From assembly GCA_022984795.1 (NCBI GenBank), contig JALIHJ010000007.1, forward strand, positions 62,001 through 126,000: a stretch of 64,000 nt of DNA. Reading direction: 5' to 3'. The notes under the pieces are model-generated. The model was given only the letters and a program-made list of their open reading frames with translations, was not told the origin of the DNA and ran no database searches. The translations under genes were made by a program, and so were the position numbers. Below are positions 1-7,545 of this stretch, one piece after another. Position 1 is the first letter of the stretch. Each line of letters opens with the position of its first letter. The stretch comes from Fabrea salina (taxonomy: Eukaryota; Ciliophora; Heterotrichea; Heterotrichida; Fabreidae).

Positions 1-535
1 CACGTGCTAGTCCGTGTTCTCTGTTGATGGCTGAGTAAGCTGTTCTGGAGTTGGCAAATACTGCAATTCTCATTCCAATATAGCCACTGGCAATGCTGGT
101 TGCAGCTCCAAACAAGAAAGCAAAAGTAGTCCAGAACTGGCCAAGCTTTTCTTCGACGAGCAAAGCTATGACCACGGCAAAGCACAGCATGAAGACTGTC
201 AGGATTTTGTATTCTTCTCTGAGGAAAGCTTTGGCTCCATCTGACACAGCTTGCGAAATCCTGTTGAGGGCAAAGACCACTTCTTCCCAGTTTTTGTGGA
301 AAGGCTCGACCTCAACCTCTTGCTCTTCCATTGCTCCAGTTTCTTTGTTCTTGACCAGTTGGACCTCAGTGCGCATTCCAATCAGCGAGCTGAGGTAGGG
401 GAACTCATTTCCGTGGTAACTTTGGTGCTCGCCCACTGGGACTCTAGATAAAGCCATGATGTTGAATACTCCGTAGAGCAGCCCTATGACTGCGGAACCG
501 GCGATCAGGAGGTAGGTAGTCTCTTCGCCTAACAT
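1..535 (-). CDS. Vacuolar-type H+-translocating inorganic pyrophosphatase, N-terminal part (cut by window edge)
   Basis: The reading frame runs from the ATG at 533-535 off the left edge, giving about 178 residues. It starts MLGEETTYLLIAGSAVIG, with a first membrane helix near residues 6-29. A hydrophilic loop (YHGNEFPYLSSLIGMRTE) follows, then the H+-PPase-type segment ISQAVSDGAKAFLREEY, another helix (ILTVFMLCFAVVIALL) and GYIGMRIAVFANSRTAYSA, a family hallmark. In this family the enzyme couples pyrophosphate hydrolysis to proton pumping into acidic vacuoles or acidocalcisomes. The catalytic DX7KXE-type motifs lie beyond the window, so K+-dependence cannot be judged. The start codon sits in the AT-rich context (ATAAATG) typical of this window. 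No intron is needed in the visible part. Confidence 0.88.
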   Translation of the reverse strand, partial: MLGEETTYLLIAGSAVIGLLYGVFNIMALSRVPVGEHQSYHGNEFPYLSSLIGMRTEVQLVKNKETGAMEEQEVEVEPFHKNWEEVVFALNRISQAVSDGAKAFLREEYKILTVFMLCFAVVIALLVEEKLGQFWTTFAFLFGAATSIASGYIGMRIAVFANSRTAYSAINREHGLAR

Positions 536-688
536 TTATTTTCAACCACACTATGGCCCCTCAAGACCTTATTTAACTTAAGTTGTTATTTCTCATCTAA
601 CTGAACTTCTAGAACCTTCATTTATTAAAGGCCCCAAGGCGCCTAGAAGCAGTCTTAAAACGTCTAAGGTTATTAACACTTACATACA

Positions 689-1576
689 TTAATAGTTGTG
701 TCTAGGTGAGAAGAAGTACCTAAAACTGTCTTTTGGTGAAAAGGGAGGGAAAGAGTAAGAAGACTGGGCAATCATTTCAGAGTTCCTGGGAGAAAGTGCT
801 TTTTCTATACTAGCGTTGTCCCAGTTAAGGCTGTGTTCTTCAGGGAACCGGAAAACCCGCCCCTGTCTGGGAGTAGTTCTTAAGAAGGTAGAAGGAGTTA
901 CGGGGGTGTAAAAACCAGAAGGCATATCTACAAGGTTTTCTTTGTTTACAGGAGAAGGACAAAGAATAGGTTCAGGTTTTTCTTTGCCCAGTTGTTCTTC
1001 TTGGCTTTGCTCTTCTTCTTCAGTGGACTCAGGGTACTTCTTGCGCTTGAGCCTTGAGGAACGTCTCAAAGGCACTGTGAAACAAGGCGGTTCTGGCCTG
1101 GGTTCTGACTTAGTGGGCATGCTGGGAACTAGCAAGGTTTGGGCCAGTTCCGGTTTTTTTAGCAAGTTCTTTATTGGACCGGTGATGTGGTGTTCTTTCG
1201 GACGGGTTCGGTTGTACCTGCGTATGTTTCTTCTGATTGTGGAGTAGAAGTGGTTTTTGATGGAATTGTCAGTTCTTCCAGGGAGGTATTTCGCGATTTC
1301 TGACCACCGATTTCCAAAGGTTCTTTGGCATTCGAATAACTTGGTCTCTTCTTCTTGGGACCAAGTGTCTTTGTTGATATCGGGATTCAGGTGGTTGTGC
1401 CAGCGTTCTCTGCACTGCTTTCCTGACCTAATTGGATTTTACCTTCCTACTATGCCGTGTCTGTCTTTCATAACTTGCGCAATCACTGTCCAGCGCCTGT
1501 CTCCAAATTCTTCAACTAACTGCCGAATAACTTTATCTTCCTCCGCGCTCCAGGGTTTCCTGATAAACGACGACAT
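689..1576 (-). CDS. R2R3-type MYB DNA-binding protein (one 15-nt intron)
   Basis: Two exons joined by a 15-nt intron at 1428-1442 give about 290 aa. Splicing restores the junction GIVGR/SGKQCRERWHNHL, which is the canonical MYB helix-turn-helix. Repeat 1 covers residues ~7-57 (KPWSAEEDKVIRQLVEEFG ... RWHNHL). Repeat 2 covers ~60-110 (DTWSQEEETKLFECQRTFG, RWSEIAKYLPGRTDNSIKNH). The tryptophan spacing and the GRTDNSIKNHF motif are diagnostic. The C-terminal half is Ser/Pro/Glu-rich, with a basic patch (RRSSRLKRKKYPES), and looks disordered. It is likely a nuclear transcription factor or cell-cycle regulator; targets cannot be read from the sequence. It faces tail-first toward the H+-PPase gene. 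Confidence 0.88.
1428..1442 (-). other. 15-nt spliceosomal intron in the MYB gene
   Basis: On the sense strand the intron reads GTAAAATCCAATTAG, with A at position 10. Removing it restores an uninterrupted MYB repeat across the junction; without splicing the frame meets an in-frame TAA. Confidence 0.9.
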
Positions 1577-1651
1577 TTAATATTAACTGTGAAGTGCAAC
1601 TTTGATATATGCCTTAGTGCTTGGAGCCTTAGAGAGTATATTCTGAATAAA

Positions 1652-1963
1652 ATGGAAGACTTAGTTAACTACTCTGCAAAGTGTTCGAGTTGCAAAGAAC
1701 ACGGCCACAACTCCCATAACTGCCCTAATGACCCCAATGCTTGCCCTAACACCAAATGTAAACAACCCCTAATTAGACCCCTCAGCAGTCGTCACAAAAG
1801 ACCTCCACTCATCCCTACACAAGCCAAACCTAAGTTCCCCTTTACTGATATTCTGAAACTAAAAGACCAAGTCCAAAGAATGCCTAGAGTTAATTTCCAG
1901 TCTACCCAACCGAGTTCCCCACATATGCTTTTGAGGGATTTCAACTTTGATAAAGTTAAGTAA
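1652..1963 (+). CDS. Small CCHC zinc-knuckle protein
   Basis: This is a 103-aa protein. I place the start at the ATG at 1652 (MEDLVNYSAKCSSCKEHGH) because it has the usual AT-rich context. The longer in-frame start at 1589 would add 21 residues without similarity to anything known. Residues ~11-24 form a zinc knuckle, C-X2-C-X4-H-X4-C (CSSCKEHGHNSHNC). Another Cys pair (CPNTKC) follows, then a Pro/Lys-rich tail. Single zinc knuckles usually bind single-stranded RNA or DNA. The partner is unknown. The stop codon lies 1 bp from that of the convergent RPC11 gene. No reverse transcriptase or other element part is nearby, so this looks like an ordinary host gene. Confidence 0.6.
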   Translation: MEDLVNYSAKCSSCKEHGHNSHNCPNDPNACPNTKCKQPLIRPLSSRHKRPPLIPTQAKPKFPFTDILKLKDQVQRMPRVNFQSTQPSSPHMLLRDFNFDKVK

Positions 1964-1964
1964 C

Positions 1965-2285
1965 TTAATTCTCGTTCCACCTATGGTCGCAAGAAGCGCA
2001 CTTGTAGAACACAGTAGCAGGCTCATCTGCAGAGCGAATTTGTATCATTTTGTAGTAAGCTTTGGTGTGTGAGCACTTAGGGCACAGAGTTTCTATTTGG
2101 TCTACGTCTGCCCACTCCTCTGCTCCGCCCAAAACGTCGTCTACTTGTTTGCGTTCAAACACTAAGCTCTTGCTGACTTTTTCTGTGATTTTGAATATGT
2201 AAGGACAAGTTTTGCAGAAGAACTGCTGGTTCTGGCCTCGTTTCTCAATTAACAAACAGTTCGCACAGGTCGGACAAAACATCAT
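1965..2285 (-). CDS. POLR3K: RNA polymerase III subunit RPC11 (POLR3K, TFIIS-like)
   Basis: At 106 aa this matches the family length. The N-terminal zinc ribbon (MMFCPTCANC ... FFCKTCPY, residues 1-30) resembles RPB9. A linker with VDDVLGGAEEW is strongly conserved in RPC11. The C-terminal TFIIS-type ribbon (CPKCSHTKAYYKMIQIRS ... YKCASCDHRW, residues ~68-104) carries the acidic SADEP loop, which in this family stimulates the nascent-RNA cleavage of Pol III. It is a core Pol III subunit used in termination and reinitiation. It is convergent with the zinc-knuckle gene (1 bp between stop codons), and its start is 41 bp from the divergent EFHB gene. Confidence 0.95.
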   Translation of the reverse strand: MMFCPTCANCLLIEKRGQNQQFFCKTCPYIFKITEKVSKSLVFERKQVDDVLGGAEEWADVDQIETLCPKCSHTKAYYKMIQIRSADEPATVFYKCASCDHRWNEN

Positions 2286-2326
2286 TTGGGCAATTTAAAT
2301 GCTTAGAAATATTCCATTAAACAGTT

Positions 2327-3589
2327 ATGAGTAACGCAGGTAGATTCAGAGACAGAAACCCCGCACTCAGACCAGCTGGACTAGTCACAGCTATCAAAGA
2401 GGAGTCAGCGCAAAACGCTTTTAATCACTCAGTTCCAGATGCTTCCACTCCTCCTCACATAAAAAAGTTCCGCAAGTCCTTCAACGAAGAACCCGGCGCC
2501 AAAGTCACTCACTACGGAGTAGCAGATGACTCCCTTCCTCCCTCCCACTTTACTTACGGGAAAAAGACCCTATTTTCAGACCACGTCAACGAACTTATGG
2601 GTTACCAGCGCCTAAATGGAATTGCAGAGTTCGAAAACCAAGTAAAGGAACAAAAGTACGCTTCAACCAGAAACGAACCTTTAGGCAAGTCCATGCAAAG
2701 AGACTACAAGTTCCCTCAGCAAGTCCAAAACCCAGACTTTAAGTTTGGAGTAGGAAACATCTTTGAGGAGCCTGCCAAAGTAATTATTATGCCTCCTGAC
2801 GGAAAGTCAGACGAAGACCCAGAAACCAAAAACCTATACTACAGGTCCCACGGGTCCACTGACGCCGGAGAACAAATCAAAAGAAACTACAACTGGAACT
2901 TAGAAAAAGACCAGCACAGGTTCGGCAGACCCACTCCAAAGCAGCCCAACGGAGTAGGCCAGTGCCTGAACTCAGACACCTTTTCAAGCAACAACCCCAA
3001 GTCTACTATTGTTAAAAAAACTGTAGAAGACTTTAAGTTCACTAACGACGACGAGTTAGGAAAACCTAAAAACTTGCGCACAGGAAAACCCCCTGTAAAG
3101 GAAGACCACACTTTTGGAATCTCAACTAAGCCTGGTGGAGAATGGAATGTTCCCAAGTGCATAGTAGGCGAGCCTTCAGAAAGGGAACTCCAGCCTGATC
3201 CCAACCTAGGAGTCTCAACAAGACTGGGGTTTAGAAACGTTCCTAAACCTGGTGATGAAGGCCGTCACTTTGGAGTCCCCACTATCAGGAAAGACATTCC
3301 TTACAAAAAAGAAAAGTCGTTAGCGGACACCTACAACTATGGCGACGAACCTAACGCAGGCCAGGTGGTGTTTCCAGAGTTTTGGCTCAGATGCGGAGTT
3401 AGCGCAGAGGAGTTCGTAAAGCCCATGCCTCACGAAGAAATCCAGGAACTCTTTGAGTCAATTGGTATGCAGTTCAAAAAAGGAAAGTTCCAAGCACTGG
3501 TCAACAAAGCCTTTGAGCTGCACGGAGTGCTATGCATACAGTCCTTTGTGAACGCCATCAAGTGGTACGAAGATAGGGGGTTAAGTTAA
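2327..3589 (+). CDS. EFHB: EF-hand domain family member B (EFHB/CFAP21), ciliary doublet protein
   Basis: This is a 420-aa protein. The N-terminal region has several short family repeats, e.g. FGVSTR/FGVPT-type blocks (HFGVPTIRKDIPYKKEKSL) followed by DTYNYGDEPNAGQVVFPEF, characteristic of EFHB. The C-terminus (GVSAEEFVKPMPHEEIQEL ... VLCIQSFVNAIKWYEDR) corresponds to the EF-hand region. No canonical DxDxG calcium loop is visible, so calcium binding may be lost. EFHB is a microtubule-associated protein of axonemal doublets, which fits a heavily ciliated cell. Transcription diverges from RPC11, and the next gene starts 16 bp after this stop. Confidence 0.87.
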   Translation: MSNAGRFRDRNPALRPAGLVTAIKEESAQNAFNHSVPDASTPPHIKKFRKSFNEEPGAKVTHYGVADDSLPPSHFTYGKKTLFSDHVNELMGYQRLNGIAEFENQVKEQKYASTRNEPLGKSMQRDYKFPQQVQNPDFKFGVGNIFEEPAKVIIMPPDGKSDEDPETKNLYYRSHGSTDAGEQIKRNYNWNLEKDQHRFGRPTPKQPNGVGQCLNSDTFSSNNPKSTIVKKTVEDFKFTNDDELGKPKNLRTGKPPVKEDHTFGISTKPGGEWNVPKCIVGEPSERELQPDPNLGVSTRLGFRNVPKPGDEGRHFGVPTIRKDIPYKKEKSLADTYNYGDEPNAGQVVFPEFWLRCGVSAEEFVKPMPHEEIQELFESIGMQFKKGKFQALVNKAFELHGVLCIQSFVNAIKWYEDRGLS

Positions 3590-3605
3590 AGGTAACCATA
3601 ATAAT

Positions 3606-3866
3606 ATGTTCAGAGCTCCAAGGGCAATAGGGAAAGTTTTGAGACAACCCGTAAGAGGATACTTGGGAGAACTGCCATGTAAGTTCTAGTTAGATGATCC
3701 TGACCCCCTGCCACACCCCCACCCACACCATCACCCACACGCCTCCAAAGAAGTCCTTGCTGCTTATGAAGAACTAAACCAGTTTTTAGACACCCTTCCT
3801 AAGCGCGACTACTCTGTTGTAGTAGATGAATTCGTTCGTCGCTGCAAAGAAGGCAAGTATAACTAA
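3606..3866 (+). CDS. 81-aa protein with presequence-like N-terminus and Pro/His run (one 15-nt intron)
   Basis: Two exons (3606-3678 and 3694-3866) are joined across a 15-nt intron. The product starts MFRAPRAIGKVLRQPVRGYL, an arginine-rich, acid-free stretch that resembles a mitochondrial presequence. An acidic turn (DDPDPLP) and a PHPHPHHHPH run follow, then an amphipathic helical tail (SKEVLAAYEELNQFLDTLPK, RDYSVVVDEFVRRCKEG). I do not recognise the family. Size and layout resemble small accessory subunits of mitochondrial respiratory or ATP-synthase complexes, but that is inference. It sits 16 bp after EFHB and 10 bp before the convergent methyltransferase stop. Without splicing neither exon makes a convincing ORF. 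Confidence 0.68.
3679..3693 (+). other. 15-nt intron in the 81-aa protein gene
   Basis: Sequence GTAAGTTCTAGTTAG, A at position 10. Its removal joins LGELP-Y to DDPDPLP in one frame; unspliced, an in-frame TAG follows at once. Confidence 0.8.
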
Positions 3867-3876
3867 CCCTTTAGAC

Positions 3877-4524
3877 TTAAGGTTCTTCTTCTTCTTTAAG
3901 AAGTTCTTCGACTTCTGCCCATTTTTCGTTGGCTACCTGGTCTGCGCCTTCTTTCTTCTTACATAAATAAACATAGTGAGGGTTGTCTGTGTCTTCACTC
4001 ACTACTTGAGTTGACACCTCAAATGACAAGTGATCCCATCCAAAGTGCTCAAGCCTTGTTTCAGGGGTTCCGTATGATATGGCCATGTAGTACCCTCCTA
4101 CTTTTAGGACTTTTTGGACTTCTCTAGTCATTTTGGCAACGTTTAAGTAAGCGTCTTCTCCGCAAAGCAAAGCGTCAATAGTGGACTTGTCAACAGCTAG
4201 ATCGTAGGAATTGGGAGTGAGTTTTAAGTCGGTAACATCCATGACTTCCCAGGTCATTTCGGGTTTGTCGCAGTTGCGAGACTTCATTTGCTCAATCACT
4301 ATGGTAGATATGTCTATGTTGTGGATGTGCTTGTACCCGTCGTTGTACATGTCTTCGCTGATTTCTGCGTTGCCGCAACCCAGCATTAGGATCTTGGATT
4401 CTCTAGAAGCTATTGACTCAATCATGTCTTTGAGGCTTTCGTAGTCTTCAAGCCAGTCAAAAGTGCGGCCTTCTTGTTCTTCGTAGCGCTTTTCCCAGTA
4501 CTCAGGGTCTCCGTAGTTAGGCAT
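3877..4524 (-). CDS. Seven-beta-strand methyltransferase, EEF1AKMT4/METTL13-like
   Basis: At 215 aa it is a stand-alone class I methyltransferase domain. The N-terminus PNYGDPEYWEKRYEEQEG with FDWLEDY is typical of the eEF1A-lysine methyltransferase/METTL13 N-domain family. Motif I is ILMLGCGNAEISEDMYNDG, followed by HNIDIS at the end of strand 2. VMDVTDLKL is the acidic adenine-contact region, and VDKSTIDALLCGED is the substrate-side motif. The C-terminus ends in an acidic tail. It probably methylates a lysine of translation elongation factor 1A. The exact target within the family is uncertain. Its ATG lies only 4 bp from the divergent gene at 4529. Confidence 0.85.
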   Translation of the reverse strand: MPNYGDPEYWEKRYEEQEGRTFDWLEDYESLKDMIESIASRESKILMLGCGNAEISEDMYNDGYKHIHNIDISTIVIEQMKSRNCDKPEMTWEVMDVTDLKLTPNSYDLAVDKSTIDALLCGEDAYLNVAKMTREVQKVLKVGGYYMAISYGTPETRLEHFGWDHLSFEVSTQVVSEDTDNPHYVYLCKKKEGADQVANEKWAEVEELLKEEEEP

Positions 4525-4528
4525 TTAT
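4525..4528. promoter_or_regulatory. 4-bp gap between two divergent start codons
   Basis: The sequence is CAT-TTAT-ATG: both genes are read outward from TTAT. Any core promoter for either gene must lie inside the other gene's coding region, or transcription must be essentially leaderless. The start codons are supported by good N-termini on both sides, especially the methyltransferase. Confidence 0.5.
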
Positions 4529-5170
4529 ATGAAAGAACAAATAAGCAAGGCGCTAGACACTTTTAGGGAGTTCAGTGAAAACAACTTAAGTGTTATGAGG
4601 AGTGTAAGTTTAACTTTGCTTTTAGGGGGAGTTTTAACTTCTCTGATGGTTAAAAAGCCTTTTTACTTAGTGAGGTTCACAAGCATTTCGCAGGTTCCAG
4701 AAAGGATTTGGAAAAATCCCAACCAAAAGATAAAAGGCTTAGTAAGTGTGATAGCTGCAGAGGAGTCCCTAACTTGTTCTTTTTATCACATACCTCACTC
4801 GAAAGTTCCTTACAGAAGAGTGTTTAAACCCACAACACAAACCCAAGACTGCTTAAGCTTGAAGTTAGCTGGACTGGCTCAAGTCTCTGAAAAAGGAGTT
4901 TCTTTTTTCAACAAAAAAACACACCGCAAAGTAGTTAGTGTAAACTTAGTAGGAAAAGGCGACACTTGTGCAGAGGCTGTTGTTTGGAAAAGGGGACTGT
5001 TCATGAAGACCAACATAAACACTCTTCTGGTTAAAAAAGGCTACGCCAAGCCTGCTTTTTTGCCGCAAACAACAACTACTTACCCATGCCAAGCAGTAAT
5101 TGAAAAACTCAACTCAGAACTCCAAAAAGCGTCGCAAAAAAGGGGGTTCTTCTCTAAGATCTTTAACTAG
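4529..5170 (+). CDS. C3orf33-like membrane-anchored protein with nuclease-like fold
   Basis: This is a 213-aa protein. One hydrophobic segment near residues 23-42 (VMRSVSLTLLLGGVLTSLMV) is followed by a soluble domain. It includes VRFTSISQVPERIWKNPN, KIKGLVSVIAAEESLT and LKLAGLAQVSEKGVSFF, then VNLVGKGDTCAEAVVWKRG and INTLLVKKGYAKP. The order (N-terminal anchor, SNase/OB-like strands, LL-x-x-G-x-A/G-K) resembles vertebrate C3orf33, a staphylococcal-nuclease-like protein of unknown activity. Nuclease catalytic residues are not evident. Its stop codon overlaps the stop of the convergent CAP gene by 4 nt. The family assignment is moderate and comes from memory of motif order. Confidence 0.55.
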   Translation: MKEQISKALDTFREFSENNLSVMRSVSLTLLLGGVLTSLMVKKPFYLVRFTSISQVPERIWKNPNQKIKGLVSVIAAEESLTCSFYHIPHSKVPYRRVFKPTTQTQDCLSLKLAGLAQVSEKGVSFFNKKTHRKVVSVNLVGKGDTCAEAVVWKRGLFMKTNINTLLVKKGYAKPAFLPQTTTTYPCQAVIEKLNSELQKASQKRGFFSKIFN

Positions 5171-6384
5171 TAGTTATATAAGTCTGAGACGTCGCAAGTA
5201 ACTTTGCCCTCTTTTATGCGGTGCACAAACTGGTGAGGAATGGGAACTTCTTTCCAGTCTTCTCCTTCTGGGAAAGTGATGTTCATGTCTGAGCTTTTAC
5301 TAGTGCTCATCATCAGTGAGTTTTTGGACTCTTCGTTCACAAAGACCTGGACTCCTTCGCACTTGTCAATGTTCACGCAGGGCAGAATCCCTGTAGACTG
5401 TAACTGAGTCCGAGTGGAGTTAATTAAGTCCACTGAAGACACAACGTCTTGGCAAATCACACTAGTTTTTTTGCAGTTAGTAAGCATGATGTTTTTGACT
5501 TTTCCTTTTACTTGAACTAAACAGTCTTCACAGAAGTCAATCATGACTCCTCTAGCTTTTCCTGCTTCTGACTCTGAGATTTCGATTTCTCGGTTGTTTT
5601 TAAAGTACTCTATGAACCAGTTGTTTCCTCTTTCGTACTTTTTGGGTTCTTTAGCAGGTTGTTTTTTTTCTTCTGGTTTTTGGGGTGTTTGTTGAGGTGT
5701 TTGCTGGGGTGTTTGCTGAGGTGTTTGCTGGGGTGTTGCTTCAGATACAAAAGAACTAATTGACTCTCCCTGGGGGTTCCACATCATTCCGTCTGCAAAG
5801 TGAGTTTTGATGTATCCGAGAGTGGCTTGCAAAGTTTCCTTCAGGGCATTCACCCAGTCAGTTTGTTCTTGCTTTTTAAGTTGGTAAACTCTGTTAGAGT
5901 AAAAAGAAAAGCTTTCAATGCAGCCCTTAACAATAGTTTCTGGGAACTGAGTAACTGGCCACTGGCAAGCTTGCACAGCTTCAAAAGCTGCATTTGCGTG
6001 GTTGAAAAAGTCGTCTCTGTTGTCTTTGAACTTAGAAACTTCGCCAAACAAAGTCTGCAACTTAGGAACCACACCTGAACTCAGTTCTTCTTGGGTAGGT
6101 TGTTTGCACTTAGTAGTTGCGTTTACTAGTTGCATTGAGAACTCAAACGCGTTTTTAAGTGCACCTGAAAGCGAGCCTAAGGTAGGAGAAACTTTTTCAC
6201 CAAGCGAACAAAGAGTTTCCACTTTAGAAAGAACTGAGTTCTTGTATTCAATAGTGATTGGGGACTCTTTGGGAGCTGGGGCTGGCGAAGAGCCTGAAGG
6301 AGCTGACTCTCCAGCTACAAGAGACTCTAGTTTGAACACTGCTTTTTCTAGTCTATGGGTCAAGTCCACTAAGTTTCCTGCCAT
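5167..6384 (-). CDS. CAP1: Adenylyl cyclase-associated protein (CAP), actin regulator
   Basis: I chose the ATG at 6382-6384 (MAGNLVDLTHRLEKAVFKLE), giving 405 aa; an upstream in-frame ATG would add six residues. The N-terminal helical domain has the CAP signature LTHRLEKAVFKLE. A Pro/Thr/Gln linker contains five QTPQ-type repeats (5682-5735). The C-terminal beta-helix CARP domain includes NNWFIEYFKNNREIEI and GKVKNIMLTNCKKTSVICQD, ending GEDWKEVPIPHQFVHRI. CAP recycles cofilin-bound actin and promotes nucleotide exchange on G-actin in the cytoplasm. A WH2 motif is not obvious. It is convergent with the C3orf33-like gene (stop codons share CTAG) and divergent from the PARG gene. Confidence 0.93.
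   Translation of the reverse strand: MAGNLVDLTHRLEKAVFKLESLVAGESAPSGSSPAPAPKESPITIEYKNSVLSKVETLCSLGEKVSPTLGSLSGALKNAFEFSMQLVNATTKCKQPTQEELSSGVVPKLQTLFGEVSKFKDNRDDFFNHANAAFEAVQACQWPVTQFPETIVKGCIESFSFYSNRVYQLKKQEQTDWVNALKETLQATLGYIKTHFADGMMWNPQGESISSFVSEATPQQTPQQTPQQTPQQTPQKPEEKKQPAKEPKKYERGNNWFIEYFKNNREIEISESEAGKARGVMIDFCEDCLVQVKGKVKNIMLTNCKKTSVICQDVVSSVDLINSTRTQLQSTGILPCVNIDKCEGVQVFVNEESKNSLMMSTSKSSDMNITFPEGEDWKEVPIPHQFVHRIKEGKVTCDVSDLYNY
5682..5735 (-). repeat. 12-bp tandem minisatellite encoding QTPQ repeats inside CAP
   Basis: On the plus strand, alternating units GGGGTGTTTGCT and GAGGTGTTTGCT repeat about 4.9 times in frame (12 nt = 4 codons). The repeat length can change without a frameshift. 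It encodes the flexible linker between CAP domains. Confidence 0.85.
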
Positions 6385-6404
6385 TATTTTTTCCACAAAC
6401 AACT

Positions 6405-7235
6405 ATGATACCTAAGAGAATAATCCCTTCGAGAGACTGGAGGATTTCTGTCTACAAAGAAACTTTAAACGTGATCAAAAAAGGGTTTTATCAGACTCAG
6501 TCAGGAAACACTATACAGCTAGAAACTGTCCAGCCAACAGCAGTCCAGTTTAATTCCCCCGAAGAAATAACATACCAGCCCAACAAACTATTTGAAACAC
6601 AAATTGAAGTTGCAGATGCTGACTGCATAGAAGAAGGCATTAAACTTAAAGAACAGGGGCACAGTGTCTGTGTACTGAACATGGCTAGTGACACCTCCCC
6701 AGGAGGAGGCGTGCTGAGAGGAAGTGCTGCCCAGGAAGAAAACCTTTTTAGAAGAACTACTTATTCAGTGCACCTAAACAATACAACTGCGAGTTATCCT
6801 ATAGCACAGTGCGGAGGAGTTTATACTCCTAAAGTACTAGTTTTAAGAGCCCCTGAGTCACAAAACTACTCCTACTTGGATAAACCTACAGAGTTAGCAT
6901 TTGTAGCAGTGCCTGGACTAAAGAGCCCCCCTTTAAACTGGGAAGGAAACAGATGCTTTTTATCCCCACAAAGCTACCAAACGTTGAAAACTAAAATCAC
7001 CTGCATCTTAAAGATATGCGCAAGTTTCCAGCATACTGCAGTGGTGCTAAGTGCACTTGGATGTGGAGCTTACAGAAGCCCCCCAGCAGACGTGGCGAAA
7101 GCTTTCAAAGAAGTTCTTTGGGAGTTCGAAGGAGTGTTTCAAAAAGTAGTGTTTGCGATATTTGACGACCACAACGCCAGGATGCTACACAACCCAGAAG
7201 GCAACCTAAAACCTTTTTTGGAAGAATTTAACTAA
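6405..7235 (+). CDS. Bacterial-type poly(ADP-ribose) glycohydrolase (TIGR02452/DUF2263 macrodomain)
   Basis: This is a 276-aa protein. The PARG catalytic signature GGG-X(6-8)-QEE is seen as SPGGGVLRGSAAQEENLF (~residues 100-118), with both catalytic glutamates. The N-terminal block has VADADCIEEGIKL. The macrodomain ribose-binding strand is VVLSALGCGAYRSPPADVA (~222-240), followed by VVFAIFDDHN. This architecture matches the compact bacterial/fungal PARG family rather than the long canonical eukaryotic PARG. It probably removes ADP-ribose chains in the nucleus or cytosol. The start is 20 bp from the divergent CAP start. The next gene begins 1 bp after this stop. Confidence 0.9.
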   Translation: MIPKRIIPSRDWRISVYKETLNVIKKGFYQTQSGNTIQLETVQPTAVQFNSPEEITYQPNKLFETQIEVADADCIEEGIKLKEQGHSVCVLNMASDTSPGGGVLRGSAAQEENLFRRTTYSVHLNNTTASYPIAQCGGVYTPKVLVLRAPESQNYSYLDKPTELAFVAVPGLKSPPLNWEGNRCFLSPQSYQTLKTKITCILKICASFQHTAVVLSALGCGAYRSPPADVAKAFKEVLWEFEGVFQKVVFAIFDDHNARMLHNPEGNLKPFLEEFN

Positions 7236-7236
7236 A

Positions 7237-7524
7237 ATGGAAGAAAAGGTTTACAAAGCCAAAGTGTGGATGAGGTCCTGGGCTGACGCAGTCAACTGCT
7301 TGCAACAGTCTGCCAGGAAACAGGCTACTTTTTCCCAGTACAAAACTTACTACCTACAGATCAAAGAACCTGTTGAAGGAGAAGGTTTGCCCTCGAAGGA
7401 AGAAAGTCTCCAGTTGTTTAAGTTCACACAAAACCTCATAAAGGAGTACTTAACTCCTGAACCTGCTAACTACCAGGAGTTAATGCAGACCTTAGATGCT
7501 TTCATCCAAAACAACTCTAATTAA
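7237..7524 (+). CDS. Unrecognised 95-aa helical protein
   Basis: The product starts MEEKVYKAKVWMRSWADAVN and is rich in Gln, Glu and Tyr. It is predicted mostly helical, with LQIKEPVEGEG and FTQNLIKEYLTPEPAN segments and no signal peptide or membrane segment. I do not recognise the family. Its ATG lies 1 bp after the TAA of the PARG gene (TAA-A-ATG). It must therefore be transcribed from within that gene, read from a bicistronic transcript, or translated from a nearly leaderless mRNA. Codon choice looks like its neighbours. Confidence 0.6.
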   Translation: MEEKVYKAKVWMRSWADAVNCLQQSARKQATFSQYKTYYLQIKEPVEGEGLPSKEESLQLFKFTQNLIKEYLTPEPANYQELMQTLDAFIQNNSN

Positions 7525-7545
7525 CTTATGGACAAGTTACTTGTT

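Noticed and set aside
1652-1963. The zinc-knuckle protein as a retrotransposon Gag fragment
   Set aside because: A single CCHC knuckle with no polymerase, integrase or terminal repeats nearby, 1 bp from a housekeeping gene and with normal codon use. An ordinary host gene explains it.
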